This document shows positions 19,291 to 27,470 of a DNA stretch of 64,000 bases, piece after piece (the first letter of the stretch is position 1; each line of letters starts with the position of its first letter). The notes below the pieces were generated by a model. That model saw nothing but the letters and a program-made list of their open reading frames with translations, was not told the DNA's origin and ran no database searches. The translations under genes were made by a program, and so were the position numbers. This DNA is from Acidobacteriota bacterium (GTDB taxonomy: Bacteria > Acidobacteriota > Vicinamibacteria > Vicinamibacterales > UBA823): contig PCAK01000023.1 of the NCBI GenBank assembly GCA_002730525.1, positions 93,460-157,459 of the forward strand, written 5' to 3'.

Positions 19291-20706
19291 ATGCGCCTCT
19301 ACAACACGCTGACTCGTAGTGAAGAGCCGTTCGCCCCGCTCCGCGGGCAGCAGGTGCGGATGTACACCTGTGGCCTGACCGTCTACGCGCGCGGCCATAT
19401 TGGCAACTTCCGGACGTTCGTCTGCCTGGATGTGCTGCGCCGCGCACTCAAGCACCTCGAAGGCTACGACGTGCGCCAGGTGATGAACTACACCGACGTT
19501 GACGACCGCACGATCAAGGAGTCGCAGAAGGCTGGCCGACCGCTGCGTGAGTACACCGATCAATATATCGCCGCGTACCTGGAGGATGCGGCGACGCTCG
19601 GGCTCGAGACCGTGGAGGAGACGCCGCGCGCCACCGACGAGGCGAACCTGCGCGCGATGACCGAGATGGTGCAGGCGCTGGAGAAGAACGGCCACACCTA
19701 CCGGAGTGACGGGTCCATTTACTTCAAGATCTCGACGCTGCCGAAGTACGGGCAGCTGGCGCGCCTCGATCACGAGGGGATCAAGCCAGGCGCCCGCATC
19801 GACACCGACAAGTACGACAAGGAAGATGCTCGCGACTTCGTGCTCTGGAAGGCGACCACGCCCGATGAGCCGACCTGGGACTTCGGCGCCGGTCCGGGCC
19901 GGCCGGGATGGCATATCGAGTGCTCGGCGATGGCGCTGCGACTGCTCGACGGCGCGCCGATCGACATTCACGCGGGGGGAGTCGATCTGGTCTTTCCCCA
20001 CCATGAGAACGAGATCGCCCAGGCTGAGGGCGCAACCGGCGAGCCGTTCTGCCGGTTCTGGGTGCACGTCGAACATCTGCTGCTGGGCGAAGGCGAGAAG
20101 ATGTCGAAGTCGGTCGGCAACATCTTCACCGTGCAGGACGTCCTGGCGAAGGGGTTCCGGGCATCTGCGCTGCGCTACGTCTTGCTCGCGGTGCACTACC
20201 GGAAGCAGCTCAGGTTCACGTGGGCGAGCCTGGCTCAGGCCGATGAAGCCTTGACGCGGGTCATGGACTGCCTGGCGCGCCTCGACGCGGTGACGCGCCC
20301 GGGCGCTCACGACGATCTCACGGCGAAGGTGGCCTCCGCGCGTAAGGGCTTTGCGGAGATGATGGCCGCCGATCTGAACACGCCGGGCGCGCTCGGGGTG
20401 ATGTTCGAACTCGTCCGAGCCGTCAATGCGGCGATCGATGCCGGGCAGATCGGCACCGACGACGTCGCCGCGATCCGTGACGTCTTCGACTACTTCGACC
20501 AGGTGCTCGGCGTCATCAGCGTCCGACGCGCCGATGACGCGGCGCCGCCGGTGCCGGTCGATGAGATCGAACGGGTGATTGGCGAACGGAAGGCAGCGCG
20601 GAGCCGGCGCGACTTCGCGGAGGCCGATCGGATCCGCGACGAGTTGGCAAAACGCGGCATCGTCCTTGAGGACAGTGCCCAGGGCACCCGATGGAAGCGC
20701 AAGTGA
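19291..20706 (+). CDS. cysS: Cysteinyl-tRNA synthetase
   Basis: A 471-residue class Ia aminoacyl-tRNA synthetase. The N-terminal zinc-binding cysteine is in MYTCGLTVY. The HIGH signature appears as [19 protein letters not shown], the second zinc-site region as [10 protein letters not shown] and [10 protein letters not shown], and the KMSKS loop as [14 protein letters not shown]-terminal DALR-like helical domain follows. Length is typical. The stop overlaps the following aminotransferase by either 4 nt (GTGA start) or 16 nt (ATG start). Confidence 0.97.
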   Translation: MRLYNTLTRSEEPFAPLRGQQVRMYTCGLTVYARGHIGNFRTFVCLDVLRRALKHLEGYDVRQVMNYTDVDDRTIKESQKAGRPLREYTDQYIAAYLEDAATLGLETVEETPRATDEANLRAMTEMVQALEKNGHTYRSDGSIYFKISTLPKYGQLARLDHEGIKPGARIDTDKYDKEDARDFVLWKATTPDEPTWDFGAGPGRPGWHIECSAMALRLLDGAPIDIHAGGVDLVFPHHENEIAQAEGATGEPFCRFWVHVEHLLLGEGEKMSKSVGNIFTVQDVLAKGFRASALRYVLLAVHYRKQLRFTWASLAQADEALTRVMDCLARLDAVTRPGAHDDLTAKVASARKGFAEMMAADLNTPGALGVMFELVRAVNAAIDAGQIGTDDVAAIRDVFDYFDQVLGVISVRRADDAAPPVPVDEIERVIGERKAARSRRDFAEADRIRDELAKRGIVLEDSAQGTRWKRK

Positions 20707-22037
20707 CCGGCCCCGACATCAAGACCCCGCTGCCAGGTCCGAAGGCCAAGGCGCTGATCGAGCGCGACGGTGCCGTCGTGTCGCCGTCCTACACCCGCAG
20801 CTACCCGTTTGTCATGGCTCGCGGCGAGGGTGCCTTCGTCGAGGATGTCGACGGCAACACCTTCCTCGACTGCGCCGCCGGCATTGCGGTCAACTCGACC
20901 GGGCACTCGCATCCTGACGTGGTCCGGGCGATCGTCGAGCAGGCCGGGCGGTTCCTCCACATGTCTGGGACCGATTTTTACTATGAGCCACAGGTGCGCC
21001 TGGCCGAGCAGATGGCCGAGATCGCCCCGATCGGCGGGGAGGTCCGATCGTTCTTCGGCAACTCGGGCGCCGAGGCGACTGAGGCCGCGATCAAGCTGGC
21101 GCGGCACGCCACGGGCCGGCAGAACATCATCGCGTTCTTGGGGTCGTTCCACGGGCGCACGCTCGGCGCGGTGGCGCTGACGTCGAGCAAGGCGATCCAG
21201 CGGCAGGGCTTCGGCCCGCTGATGCCCGGCGTGTACCACGCGCCCTACGCCGACTGCTATCGCTGCCCGGTGAAGCTCGAGCCCGAGAGCTGCGCGGCGG
21301 AATGCCTCGATTTTATCGACGAGCAGATCCTCGTGCACCTGGTCTCGCCCGAGGAAGTGGCGGCGATCGTCGTCGAGCCGATCCAGGGTGAGGGCGGCTA
21401 CCTCGTGCCGCCGAAGCAGTTCCTGCAGCGGCTGCGCGAGTTGACGCGGCGGCACGGCATCCTGCTGGTGGCCGATGAAGTGCAGTCGGGCATGGGACGC
21501 ACCGGGCGGATGTTCGCGTGCGAGCACTACGATCTGGAGGCCGACGTGGTCACGGTCGCGAAGGGCATCGCCTCGGGCATGCCGCTCGGCGTCATGTCGG
21601 CGCGGGCCGACCTCATGCAGTGGCCGCCCGGGTCGCACGCCAGCACCTTCGGCGGCAACCCGGTGTGCTCGGCGGCCGCGCTGGCGACGATTGCGCTGCT
21701 CCGCGACCGCTTGATCCAGAACGCATCCGAGGTAGGCGCGCACCTCATCGCCGGGCTGCGCGACCTCGCCGGCCGCCATCCGATCATCGGCGACGTGCGG
21801 GGAAAGGGCTTGATGATCGGTGTCGAGCTTGTCCGCGACCGCGCGACGAAGGCGCGGGCCGCCACCGAACGCGATGCGGTCGTGGCGGCGGCGTTCCGGC
21901 GCGGCGTCCTGCTCCTTGGCGCAGGACAGAACAGCGTGCGATTCTCACCCCCGCTCGTCCTCACCAAGGCGCAGGCCGACGTCGCCATCGACGTCTTCGA
22001 CCAGGCGCTGGCGGACGTAACCCGAACCGGCCCCTAG
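20691..22037 (+). CDS. Class III PLP-dependent aminotransferase (4-aminobutyrate/acetylornithine aminotransferase-like)
   Basis: A 448-residue fold-type I aminotransferase. It has the Asp of [13 protein letters not shown], the Schiff-base Lys in [35 protein letters not shown] for cofactor phosphate binding, and [15 protein letters not shown]. Closest in pattern to GabT-type enzymes that move the amino group of 4-aminobutyrate or related omega-amino acids to 2-oxoglutarate; the exact substrate cannot be read from sequence. Start is ATG 20691; an in-frame GTG at 20703 overlapping the cysS stop as GTGA is a good alternative. Confidence 0.86.
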   Translation: MEAQVTGPDIKTPLPGPKAKALIERDGAVVSPSYTRSYPFVMARGEGAFVEDVDGNTFLDCAAGIAVNSTGHSHPDVVRAIVEQAGRFLHMSGTDFYYEPQVRLAEQMAEIAPIGGEVRSFFGNSGAEATEAAIKLARHATGRQNIIAFLGSFHGRTLGAVALTSSKAIQRQGFGPLMPGVYHAPYADCYRCPVKLEPESCAAECLDFIDEQILVHLVSPEEVAAIVVEPIQGEGGYLVPPKQFLQRLRELTRRHGILLVADEVQSGMGRTGRMFACEHYDLEADVVTVAKGIASGMPLGVMSARADLMQWPPGSHASTFGGNPVCSAAALATIALLRDRLIQNASEVGAHLIAGLRDLAGRHPIIGDVRGKGLMIGVELVRDRATKARAATERDAVVAAAFRRGVLLLGAGQNSVRFSPPLVLTKAQADVAIDVFDQALADVTRTGP

Positions 22038-22054
22038 GTTGCATCGGTCCGCGC

Positions 22055-22394
22055 ATGGACCGCCAGCAACTCGGCCGACAGGGTGAAACGCTCGCGTGCC
22101 GGGCACTCCGCCGTCTCGGGTACGCAATTCTCGATCGGCGCTACCGGACGCGGTTCGGCGAATTGGACATCGTGGCGCGCGACCGTGCCACGCTTGTTTT
22201 CGTCGAAGTGAAGGCCCGAGCCGTCGAATCGCACGGCACGGCGCTGGACGATCGTGGCCATGGCGCGCGACTACATGACCCGACGGCGTGCGTGGGCGGG
22301 GCCGTGCCGGTTCGACGTCATCGGCGTGACGATCGCGCCCGCGAGACGCCCTCACATCGCGCATGTCACCAATGCCTTCGATGTCGATCGGTGA
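22055..22394 (+). pseudogene. yraN: YraN-family endonuclease-like gene, frameshifted
   Basis: The first 60 codons from ATG 22055 encode a classic YraN/UPF0102 N-terminus: GRQGETLACRALRRLGY, RYRTRFGELDIVARD, FVEVKARAVESHGTA. The rest of the family pattern, RRWTIVAMARDYMTRRRAWAG to PHIAHVTNAFDVDR and a TGA at 22394, is in another frame. The join at about 22245-22255 also lacks some 10 residues that the family has between VEVKAR and RR-I--A--Y. So a small out-of-frame deletion has occurred. A sequencing or assembly error is possible but would have to remove about 30 nt. Confidence 0.8.
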
Positions 22395-22417
22395 CCGGAA
22401 AACGGGCGCTGCTCGTC

Positions 22418-22447
22418 TTGATGGCCTCGCGACGGCTATGCTAAAGT
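22418..22447 (+). promoter_or_regulatory. Probable promoter of the tRNA-Gly/tRNA-Cys pair
   Basis: TTGATG at 22418-22423 and, after 18 nt, TAAAGT at 22442-22447 within the extended element TGCTAAAGT. Transcription would begin about 15 nt upstream of the tRNA-Gly 5' end. The TGCTAnnnT form matches other promoters in this window. Confidence 0.5.
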
Positions 22448-22467
22448 TGAACGGTTCGCACGGGCAC

Positions 22468-22542
22468 GCGGGAGTAACTCAGTGGTAGAGTGCGACCTTG
22501 CCAAGGTCGAAGTCGCGGGTTCGAATCCCGTTTCCCGCTCCA
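22468..22542 (+). tRNA. tRNA-Gly (anticodon GCC)
   Basis: A complete cloverleaf. The acceptor stem is GCGGGAG / TTCCCGC (last pair G-U), with D-arm ACTCAGTGGTAGAGT. The anticodon arm GACCTTGCCAAGGTC carries GCC, and the T-arm is GCGGGTTCGAATCCCGT. The discriminator is T and CCA is encoded. It is followed 44 nt later by tRNA-Cys. Confidence 0.96.
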
Positions 22543-22586
22543 TTCTTTTCTTCGAGCGTTCCGCATCCGTCACGCGCATCCCAAAC

Positions 22587-22638
<52 letters not shown>

Positions 22639-22660
<22 letters not shown>

Positions 22661-23043
22661 ACTTTCTCTAGAGACTTTTCGGGTCTTGCGTTCCGGTGAG
22701 AGGGTACTGCTGGGTGTTGTGCCCAAAAGTGTGCCCTGGGACGAAGGCATCGAGCTTCTGGGCGGCTTGCTGCAGGTCTGATTCGTTGACGATGGGCCAT
22801 CTGGCGCTGGGTGAGCGGCCGCGGCGGCTCGAACGGCAGCCGCGCTTCGGGTGGAGGTGCTGCTTCGGCGAGCCGGCGCACCCGAAACCGATTCATCTCC
22901 CCGCGGTAGCACTCGAAGCAGAGCGTGTGGTCTCGATCAGCCCACACCTCGCCCCGATACCGGAATCTGGCCTTCCGTTCCTCGCACGCCGCGCACAAGA
23001 TCCTGATCCGCTTCGACCGACGGTGGCGTTGCTTGCTCGACAT
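22639..23043 (-). CDS. Small cysteine-rich (zinc-ribbon-like) protein with a chimeric C-terminus
   Basis: A 134-codon ORF. Residues 1-85 look like a genuine gene: a basic start (SSKQRHRRSKRIR), then ILCAACEERKARFRYRGEVW and DHTLCFECYRGEMNRFR, giving two CxxC pairs likely to bind zinc. From about residue 85 (near MAHRQ) the sequence becomes Arg/Pro-rich and is the out-of-frame reading of an integrase tail, running on into the tRNA-Cys gene to a stop at 22639. So the original 3' end has been lost and replaced. Whether the fused product is made is unknown. Confidence 0.55.
22668..22793 (-). pseudogene. C-terminal remnant of a tyrosine recombinase (integrase)
   Basis: A 41-codon reading frame ending in TAG directly beside the tRNA-Cys 3' end. 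It contains ESDLQQAAQKLDAFVPGHTF and ends TGTQDPKSL. The pattern of a short helix (xDLxxAxxKLDAF) followed by a variable tail resembles the extreme C-terminus of phage-type integrases that insert at tRNA genes. The catalytic core is absent. Identification rests on pattern and on position next to a tRNA, not on catalytic residues. Confidence 0.45.
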
Positions 23044-23247
23044 CGGCGACCCTCCAGACCGGCTGGGGCTGGTCCCCCAGCGTCGATGGGTCCAGCGTAG
23101 CGAACGAACGTGACAGATCAGGTCATACGCTCGATGTTCGCCAAAGGCGGCAAGGGCCTCCTTGCCGGGTCATGGGCGAAGTCCTAGAATGGCCGTCACC
23201 AAACACCACAGAGACGCTAGGTCGCTCCCGAGCAGCATACGGAGGAG

Positions 23248-24438
23248 ATGATGAAAGCAAAGACGCTTCCCGTCGTGATCCTGTTGGCGCTCATCCTCGC
23301 AGTGGCCGCCGGCCAGACCTTCCTCGACAAGAAGCTGGAGGTGGTGCAGTCCGGGATGGTCGAGGTGCCGCTGTTCGAGGTCGATCCGTTCTGGCCCAAG
23401 CCGCTGCCCAATCACTGGATTCTGGGCAATTCGATCGGCGTCGGGGTCGATTCCCGCGATCACGTCTTCATCGTGCACCGCCGGGGCGCCCTGAACGCGA
23501 GCAACGAAGGCAACGTGGGACTGGATCAGCCTGATGCCGAATGCTGCGAGGCAGCGCCCAACGTGCTCGAGTTCGATCCGGAGGGCAATCTCGTAGGTTC
23601 CTTTGGCGGGTCCGGGGATGGTTACACCTGGCCGACATCGAACCACGGGCTGCAGGTCGATCCGATGGACAACATCTGGATCGGCGGCAACGGGCAGGGC
23701 GACTCCCACATCCTGAAGTTCACGCGCGACGGTCGGTTCCTGATGCAGGTCGGAGAGCCTGGCCAGGACACCGACTCCAGCAGTTCGACCCATTTCTCAC
23801 GAGTCGCGAAGGTGTCCTTCGACGCCGACGGGAACGAAGCGTTCGTCGCCGACGGCTACGGCAACAAACGGATTGTCGTGGTGGACGCCGACACCGGCGC
23901 GTTCCTGCGCAGCTGGGGCGCCTACGGCAACGAGCCGGACGACGCCGACCTCGGCAGGTTCGATCCCGATGCGCCGCCGGCGCAGCAGTTTCGCGGGCCG
24001 GTCCACTGCGCCGAGCCGTCGAACGACGGCCTCGTCTACGTCTGCGATCGGACGTCGAATCGAATCCAGGTCTTCCAGCAGGATGGCACCTACGTTGAAG
24101 AGGTGTTCATCGAGGGGCGCACGCTCAGTTCGGGCTCGACCTGGGAGATCGCCTTCTCGCGCGACGACGCGCAGCGCTTCATGTACGTGGCCGACGGTAT
24201 CAACCGGAAGATCCATGTGATGGATCGCGCGTCGCTCGAGGTGCTCTACACCTTCGGTGATGGCGGACGTCAGCCGGGGCAGTTCTACGGGGTGCACAGC
24301 ATCGAGACCGATTCTGCCGGCAACATCTACACGACCGAGACCTGGGAAGGGAAGCGGGTGCAGAAGTTCGTCTACATGGGGCTGGGACGGGTCGAACGGG
24401 GCGCGAACCGGGGCGTGCCCTGGCCGACGCAGGATTGA
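23248..24438 (+). CDS. Exported NHL-repeat six-bladed beta-propeller protein
   Basis: A 396-residue protein with an N-terminal signal peptide (TLPVVILLALILAVAAGQTF). Repeated NHL-type blades follow: GNSIGVGVDSRDHVFIVHR, NHGLQVDPMDNIWIGG, EAFVADGYGNKRIVVVDADT, GLVYVCDRTSNRIQVFQQDG, RFMYVADGINRKIHVMDRAS and HSIETDSAGNIYTTETWEGK. Proteins of this type are often annotated as peptidyl-alpha-hydroxyglycine lyase-like, but no catalytic residues can be assigned. A GGAGGAG ribosome site directly precedes the tandem ATGATG start. It stands alone after the tRNA scar; partner unknown. Confidence 0.82.
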   Translation: MMKAKTLPVVILLALILAVAAGQTFLDKKLEVVQSGMVEVPLFEVDPFWPKPLPNHWILGNSIGVGVDSRDHVFIVHRRGALNASNEGNVGLDQPDAECCEAAPNVLEFDPEGNLVGSFGGSGDGYTWPTSNHGLQVDPMDNIWIGGNGQGDSHILKFTRDGRFLMQVGEPGQDTDSSSSTHFSRVAKVSFDADGNEAFVADGYGNKRIVVVDADTGAFLRSWGAYGNEPDDADLGRFDPDAPPAQQFRGPVHCAEPSNDGLVYVCDRTSNRIQVFQQDGTYVEEVFIEGRTLSSGSTWEIAFSRDDAQRFMYVADGINRKIHVMDRASLEVLYTFGDGGRQPGQFYGVHSIETDSAGNIYTTETWEGKRVQKFVYMGLGRVERGANRGVPWPTQD

Positions 24439-24474
24439 CGCCGGCACGCGATCAGGCTCGAGACGCCGGAGCGG

Positions 24475-24723
24475 TCATCCGGAAACGCGCCATGACCAGG
24501 CCGCCGTTGTTTGCTTCGGCGTCGGCATGGGCCAGATCGACGCGAGCGCGGCTATGGCAGGTAGAAGGGTGGCGTTCCGGGCCAGATGGCTCGGCAATAT
24601 CTTGAGTGCGACGTGGCGCTCGACCGCCGGCTGGTACGCTTTGTAGACCGACGCCATGCCGCCCTCGCCGAGGGGGGCGACGATACGGTAGGGCCCAAAG
24701 GCTCGGCCGGTCAGGTCTTCCAT
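24475..24723 (-). pseudogene. Truncated Ser/Thr protein kinase (N-lobe only)
   Basis: From the ATG at 24723 the frame encodes the start of a bacterial Ser/Thr kinase: MEDLTGRAFGPYRIVAPLGE, then GGMASVYKAYQP and the ATP-binding Lys in ERHVALKILPSHLARN. Homology stops at about residue 48, and the frame runs through unrelated sequence to a stop at 24475. The catalytic loop, DFG and C-lobe are missing, so it cannot be active. It diverges from the CsgG-like gene. Confidence 0.75.
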
Positions 24724-24753
24724 GGAGTTCGGGCGGTCGCGGCCCCAGCCGGG

Positions 24754-24777
24754 TGCTATAGTGTCGCATAGTGTCGC
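24754..24777 (+). promoter_or_regulatory. Promoter region of the CsgG-like gene with a 10-bp tandem repeat
   Basis: TGCTATAGT (24754-24762) is an extended -10 on the plus strand. It overlaps two perfect tandem copies of ATAGTGTCGC (24758-24767 and 24768-24777). Downstream, GAGGAGG (24781-24787) precedes a three-codon mini-ORF (ATG AGC CAA TGA, 24793-24804) whose stop overlaps the ATG of the CsgG-like gene. Confidence 0.45.
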
Positions 24778-24800
24778 GATGAGGAGGCGCCAATGAGCCA

Positions 24801-25703
24801 ATGAGAGGACAACGTTTTTCGATCATCATCATCTGTCTTGTCGCTGCCTTCGCCTGGCAGGGGTTCTCGGTCGCTGATGCCCAGGCGCAGGGTGACAAGG
24901 TTCGCGTCGCGGTCCTCAACTTCGAGAACAACAGCACCTGGGGCTACTGGGGCGATAATCTGGGCGCCGCCGCGGCCGACGAGCTGACGACCCAGCTCTT
25001 TCGGTCGGGAGAATTCAGCGTCATCGAGCGCGCCCAGCTGGCGACGATTCTCGCCGAGCAGGATCTCGGGGCGAGCGGTGCCGTGAACCCGTCGACCGCG
25101 GCGCAGCTTGGCCAGTTACTCGGGGCGCAGCTGGTTCTCACCGGGTCGATCACCCAGTTCTCCATCGAGCGCCAATCGGGCAGGTTCGGACGCCTCGGCG
25201 GCTCCTATTCCCGCGCCGAATCGATCGTTGACGTTCGGTTGGTCAACACGACGACCGGCGAAATCATGTTGGCGGAGGAGGGCGAGGGCAACAAGCGCTT
25301 CGGCGGAGGGTCCTTTGGCAGCGCTGGAGCCGAGCGCGACTTCGATGTCGGTTTGGCCCAGGAGTCGCTGCGACCCGCGATCGAGCAGGTCGTGGAGAAG
25401 ATCGTCGCGCAGGCCGACCAGTTCGCGGCGCTCAAGCCGGTCGCGCCGGCCGGTGAGATCGTCGGGTCGCGGAACGGGTCGTTCTACATCAACCGCGGCC
25501 AGAATGCCGGCGTGCAGGTGGGGCAGCGCTATGCCGTGATGCGTGTGGTCGACGAGATCACGGATGCCAGTGGCAACGTCCTCGATCGGATCACCGATCA
25601 GGTGGGCGAGCTCGAAGTCACGCAGGTGCTGTCGCAGTCAGCGGTCTGTAGTCTCGTGAGCGGGGAGGCTGCCGAGGGCGACCAGGTTCAGAGCGGCGGC
25701 TAG
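24801..25703 (+). CDS. CsgG/HfaB-like exported protein
   Basis: A 300-residue protein with a signal peptide (FSIIIICLVAAFAWQGFSVADA) followed by a CsgG-like domain: VRVAVLNFENNSTWGYWGDN, a helix region ending in EFSVIERAQLATILAEQDL, then QLGQLLGAQLVLTGSITQFS and VDVRLVNTTTGEIMLAEEG. CsgG proteins form outer-membrane secretion channels or related envelope structures; a lipobox Cys is absent here, so a periplasmic relative is more likely. The last 80 residues (GSRNGSFYINRGQNAGVQVG) resemble a small C-terminal beta domain. Remnants of a kinase and an HD-GYP gene lie on either side. Confidence 0.8.
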   Translation: MRGQRFSIIIICLVAAFAWQGFSVADAQAQGDKVRVAVLNFENNSTWGYWGDNLGAAAADELTTQLFRSGEFSVIERAQLATILAEQDLGASGAVNPSTAAQLGQLLGAQLVLTGSITQFSIERQSGRFGRLGGSYSRAESIVDVRLVNTTTGEIMLAEEGEGNKRFGGGSFGSAGAERDFDVGLAQESLRPAIEQVVEKIVAQADQFAALKPVAPAGEIVGSRNGSFYINRGQNAGVQVGQRYAVMRVVDEITDASGNVLDRITDQVGELEVTQVLSQSAVCSLVSGEAAEGDQVQSGG

Positions 25704-25715
25704 GTTGCAGCCGGC

Positions 25716-25933
25716 TCAGGCCAGTACCTGGCCGAGCGCCTCGATGCAGGCGGGGCGGAATCTCGCTGCCGGTTTCCTTCTGGAGCGCCGCCAAGATTCT
25801 GGCGTCCCGTGAGAGTTGCTCACCGCGGAGCCCGCGGTGGTATCCCGACCCATCCAGTCCCTCGTGTGATGTCCAGCGCGTACGACAATGCCGAGGGGAC
25901 CTCGGACAGTCGGATTTCGCGCTCGGCGGGCAT
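25716..25933 (-). pseudogene. HD-GYP domain gene remnant with internal deletions
   Basis: From the ATG at 25933 the frame reads MPAEREIRLSEVPSALSYAL, which resembles the first helix of a family of HD-domain regulators. In another frame comes the hallmark HD-GYP segment SHEGLDGSGYHRGLRGEQLS and DARILAAL, and after a further shift the expected end RPACIEALGQVLA with a TGA at 25716. The metal-binding HD pair and most of the domain are gone. At least two deletions and two frame changes are needed to explain it. Confidence 0.65.
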
Positions 25934-26001
25934 CTGCCGGATCCTCTCACGGCAGCTGTCTAGGAATCTCGGCCGAGTTCCGGGATAATCTGCACCGACC
26001 C

Positions 26002-27273
26002 ATGATCGAATCCTTATACGAGTTCTTGCTCGCCCAGGGGATGGCGGAGCCGTTGGCCGCGCGGCTGACGATGGTGGCCGACATCGTCGCCATCCTGCTG
26101 TTGGCGTTCGTGGCCGATGTCGTCGCCAGGCGGGTCATCGTCCGCGGCGTCGTGGCCCTGGCGGCGCGAACGACGACCCACTGGGACGACGCCATCATGC
26201 AACGCCGGGCGGTGCACCGGCTGGCGCATCTGGCGCCGGCGATCGTCGTCTATCACTTCGCGTCATCGGCCTTGGCAGGTTACGAGACGTGGAGCGCGGT
26301 CATCCAGGAGGTGTCCCTCCTCTACATGATCCTCGTCGCGGTCATGGTGGCCGACGGCGTCCTCAACGCGACCGTCGACCTCCTGCGCGCCTCGCAGGTG
26401 GCGCGCGACGTCCCGCTCACGAGTTTCGTGCAGATCATCAAGCTGACGATCTACTGCGTCTCGGCCATCGCCGCGCTGTCGCTGGTCCTGGGCAAGTCAC
26501 CGGTGCTGCTCCTGAGCGGCCTGGGGGCGATGACGGCCGTCCTTATGCTGGTCTTCAAGGATCCGATCCTGGGGTTTGTCGGAGGCGTTCAGCTGTCCGT
26601 CAATCGGATGGTCGCGCCGGGCGACTGGATCGAGATGCCGAAGTACGGCGCCGACGGCGACGTGATGGAAGTCGGGCTGACGTCGGTCAAGGTGCGGAAC
26701 TGGGACAAGACGATCACGACGATCCCGACCTATGCGCTCATCAGCGAGTCGTTCAAGAACTGGCGGGGGATGTCGGAGTCGGGCGGGCGGCGGATCAAGC
26801 GGGCGATCCAGATCGACACGACCTCGATCCGCTTCTGCGACGACGAGAGTCTGGCGCGCTTCTCGAAGATCCGCCACATGGGGTCGTACATCGAACGGAA
26901 GCGGCAGGAGATCGCCGACTGGAACGCCGAGCACGACGCCGACGACACGCGGCCGAGCAACCTTCGACGCCTCACGAACGTGGGAACGTTCCGGGCGTAC
27001 ATCGTCGCCTACCTGCGGCATCATCCTCTGATCCATCAGGAGATGACATTCCTAGTCCGGCAGCTCGAGTCGGGCGCCCAGGGGCTGCCGATCGAGATCT
27101 ACGTGTTCAGTCGCGATACGGACTGGGTTCGATACGAAGACCTGCAGTCGGACATCTTCGACCACATCATGGCGATTGCGCCCGAGTTCGACCTACGGGT
27201 CTACCAGAGCCCGTCGGGTGGCGACCTGCAGGACGCCCTGCAGGGCATCCGAAGCACGGGGGAGCGGCAATGA
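26002..27273 (+). CDS. MscS-family mechanosensitive channel
   Basis: A 423-residue integral membrane protein with about five TM helices in the first 190 residues. The pore and beta-domain region follows: LLSGLGAMTAVLMLVFKDPI, LGFVGGVQLSVNRMVAPGDW and IEMPKYGADGDVMEVGLTSV, then NWDKTITTIPTYALISESFK. It fits the MscS-like YbdG/YnaI branch with an extended C-terminal domain (IEIYVFSRDTDWVRYEDLQS). Role: a tension-gated release valve in the inner membrane. ATG 26002 lies 12 nt after a GATAAT -10 (25984-25989). The stop overlaps the next ATG as ATGA. Confidence 0.9.
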   Translation: MIESLYEFLLAQGMAEPLAARLTMVADIVAILLLAFVADVVARRVIVRGVVALAARTTTHWDDAIMQRRAVHRLAHLAPAIVVYHFASSALAGYETWSAVIQEVSLLYMILVAVMVADGVLNATVDLLRASQVARDVPLTSFVQIIKLTIYCVSAIAALSLVLGKSPVLLLSGLGAMTAVLMLVFKDPILGFVGGVQLSVNRMVAPGDWIEMPKYGADGDVMEVGLTSVKVRNWDKTITTIPTYALISESFKNWRGMSESGGRRIKRAIQIDTTSIRFCDDESLARFSKIRHMGSYIERKRQEIADWNAEHDADDTRPSNLRRLTNVGTFRAYIVAYLRHHPLIHQEMTFLVRQLESGAQGLPIEIYVFSRDTDWVRYEDLQSDIFDHIMAIAPEFDLRVYQSPSGGDLQDALQGIRSTGERQ

Positions 27274-27461
27274 ACATTAGACGATGGGCGCTAGCGGCCC
27301 CGCTGGCGATGATGACGTTGGGGGTGACGGCCCACGTGGCCGGAGCGCAGGAAACCGGCCAGCCGGCGAGTGACGTGCTGCTCCAGTTCGACCCGTGGGG
27401 GAACCCGACGCCCCGCGGCGGGGTGACCAACAACGGACCGAATTCCCACTCGGTCTGGTGA
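27270..27461 (+). CDS. Signal-peptide segment of the giant propeller protein, cut by an in-frame TGA
   Basis: 63 codons from ATG 27270: a signal peptide (MNIRRWALAAPLAMMTLGVT, AHVAGAQ) and a short mature part ending NNGPNSHSVW, then TGA at 27459-27461. The same frame continues immediately with PGSVALDRVNHRMFV, the first blade of the 27471-31112 protein. So this is most likely the N-terminus of one gene split by a single stop, not a separate gene. It overlaps the MscS stop as ATGA. Confidence 0.6.
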   Translation: MNIRRWALAAPLAMMTLGVTAHVAGAQETGQPASDVLLQFDPWGNPTPRGGVTNNGPNSHSVW

Positions 27462-27470
27462 CCGGGCTCG

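Noticed and set aside
27459..27461. Selenocysteine or TGA recoding at the in-frame stop
   Set aside because: No redox motif surrounds the position and no SECIS-like hairpin was recognised just downstream. A nonsense mutation or base error is simpler.
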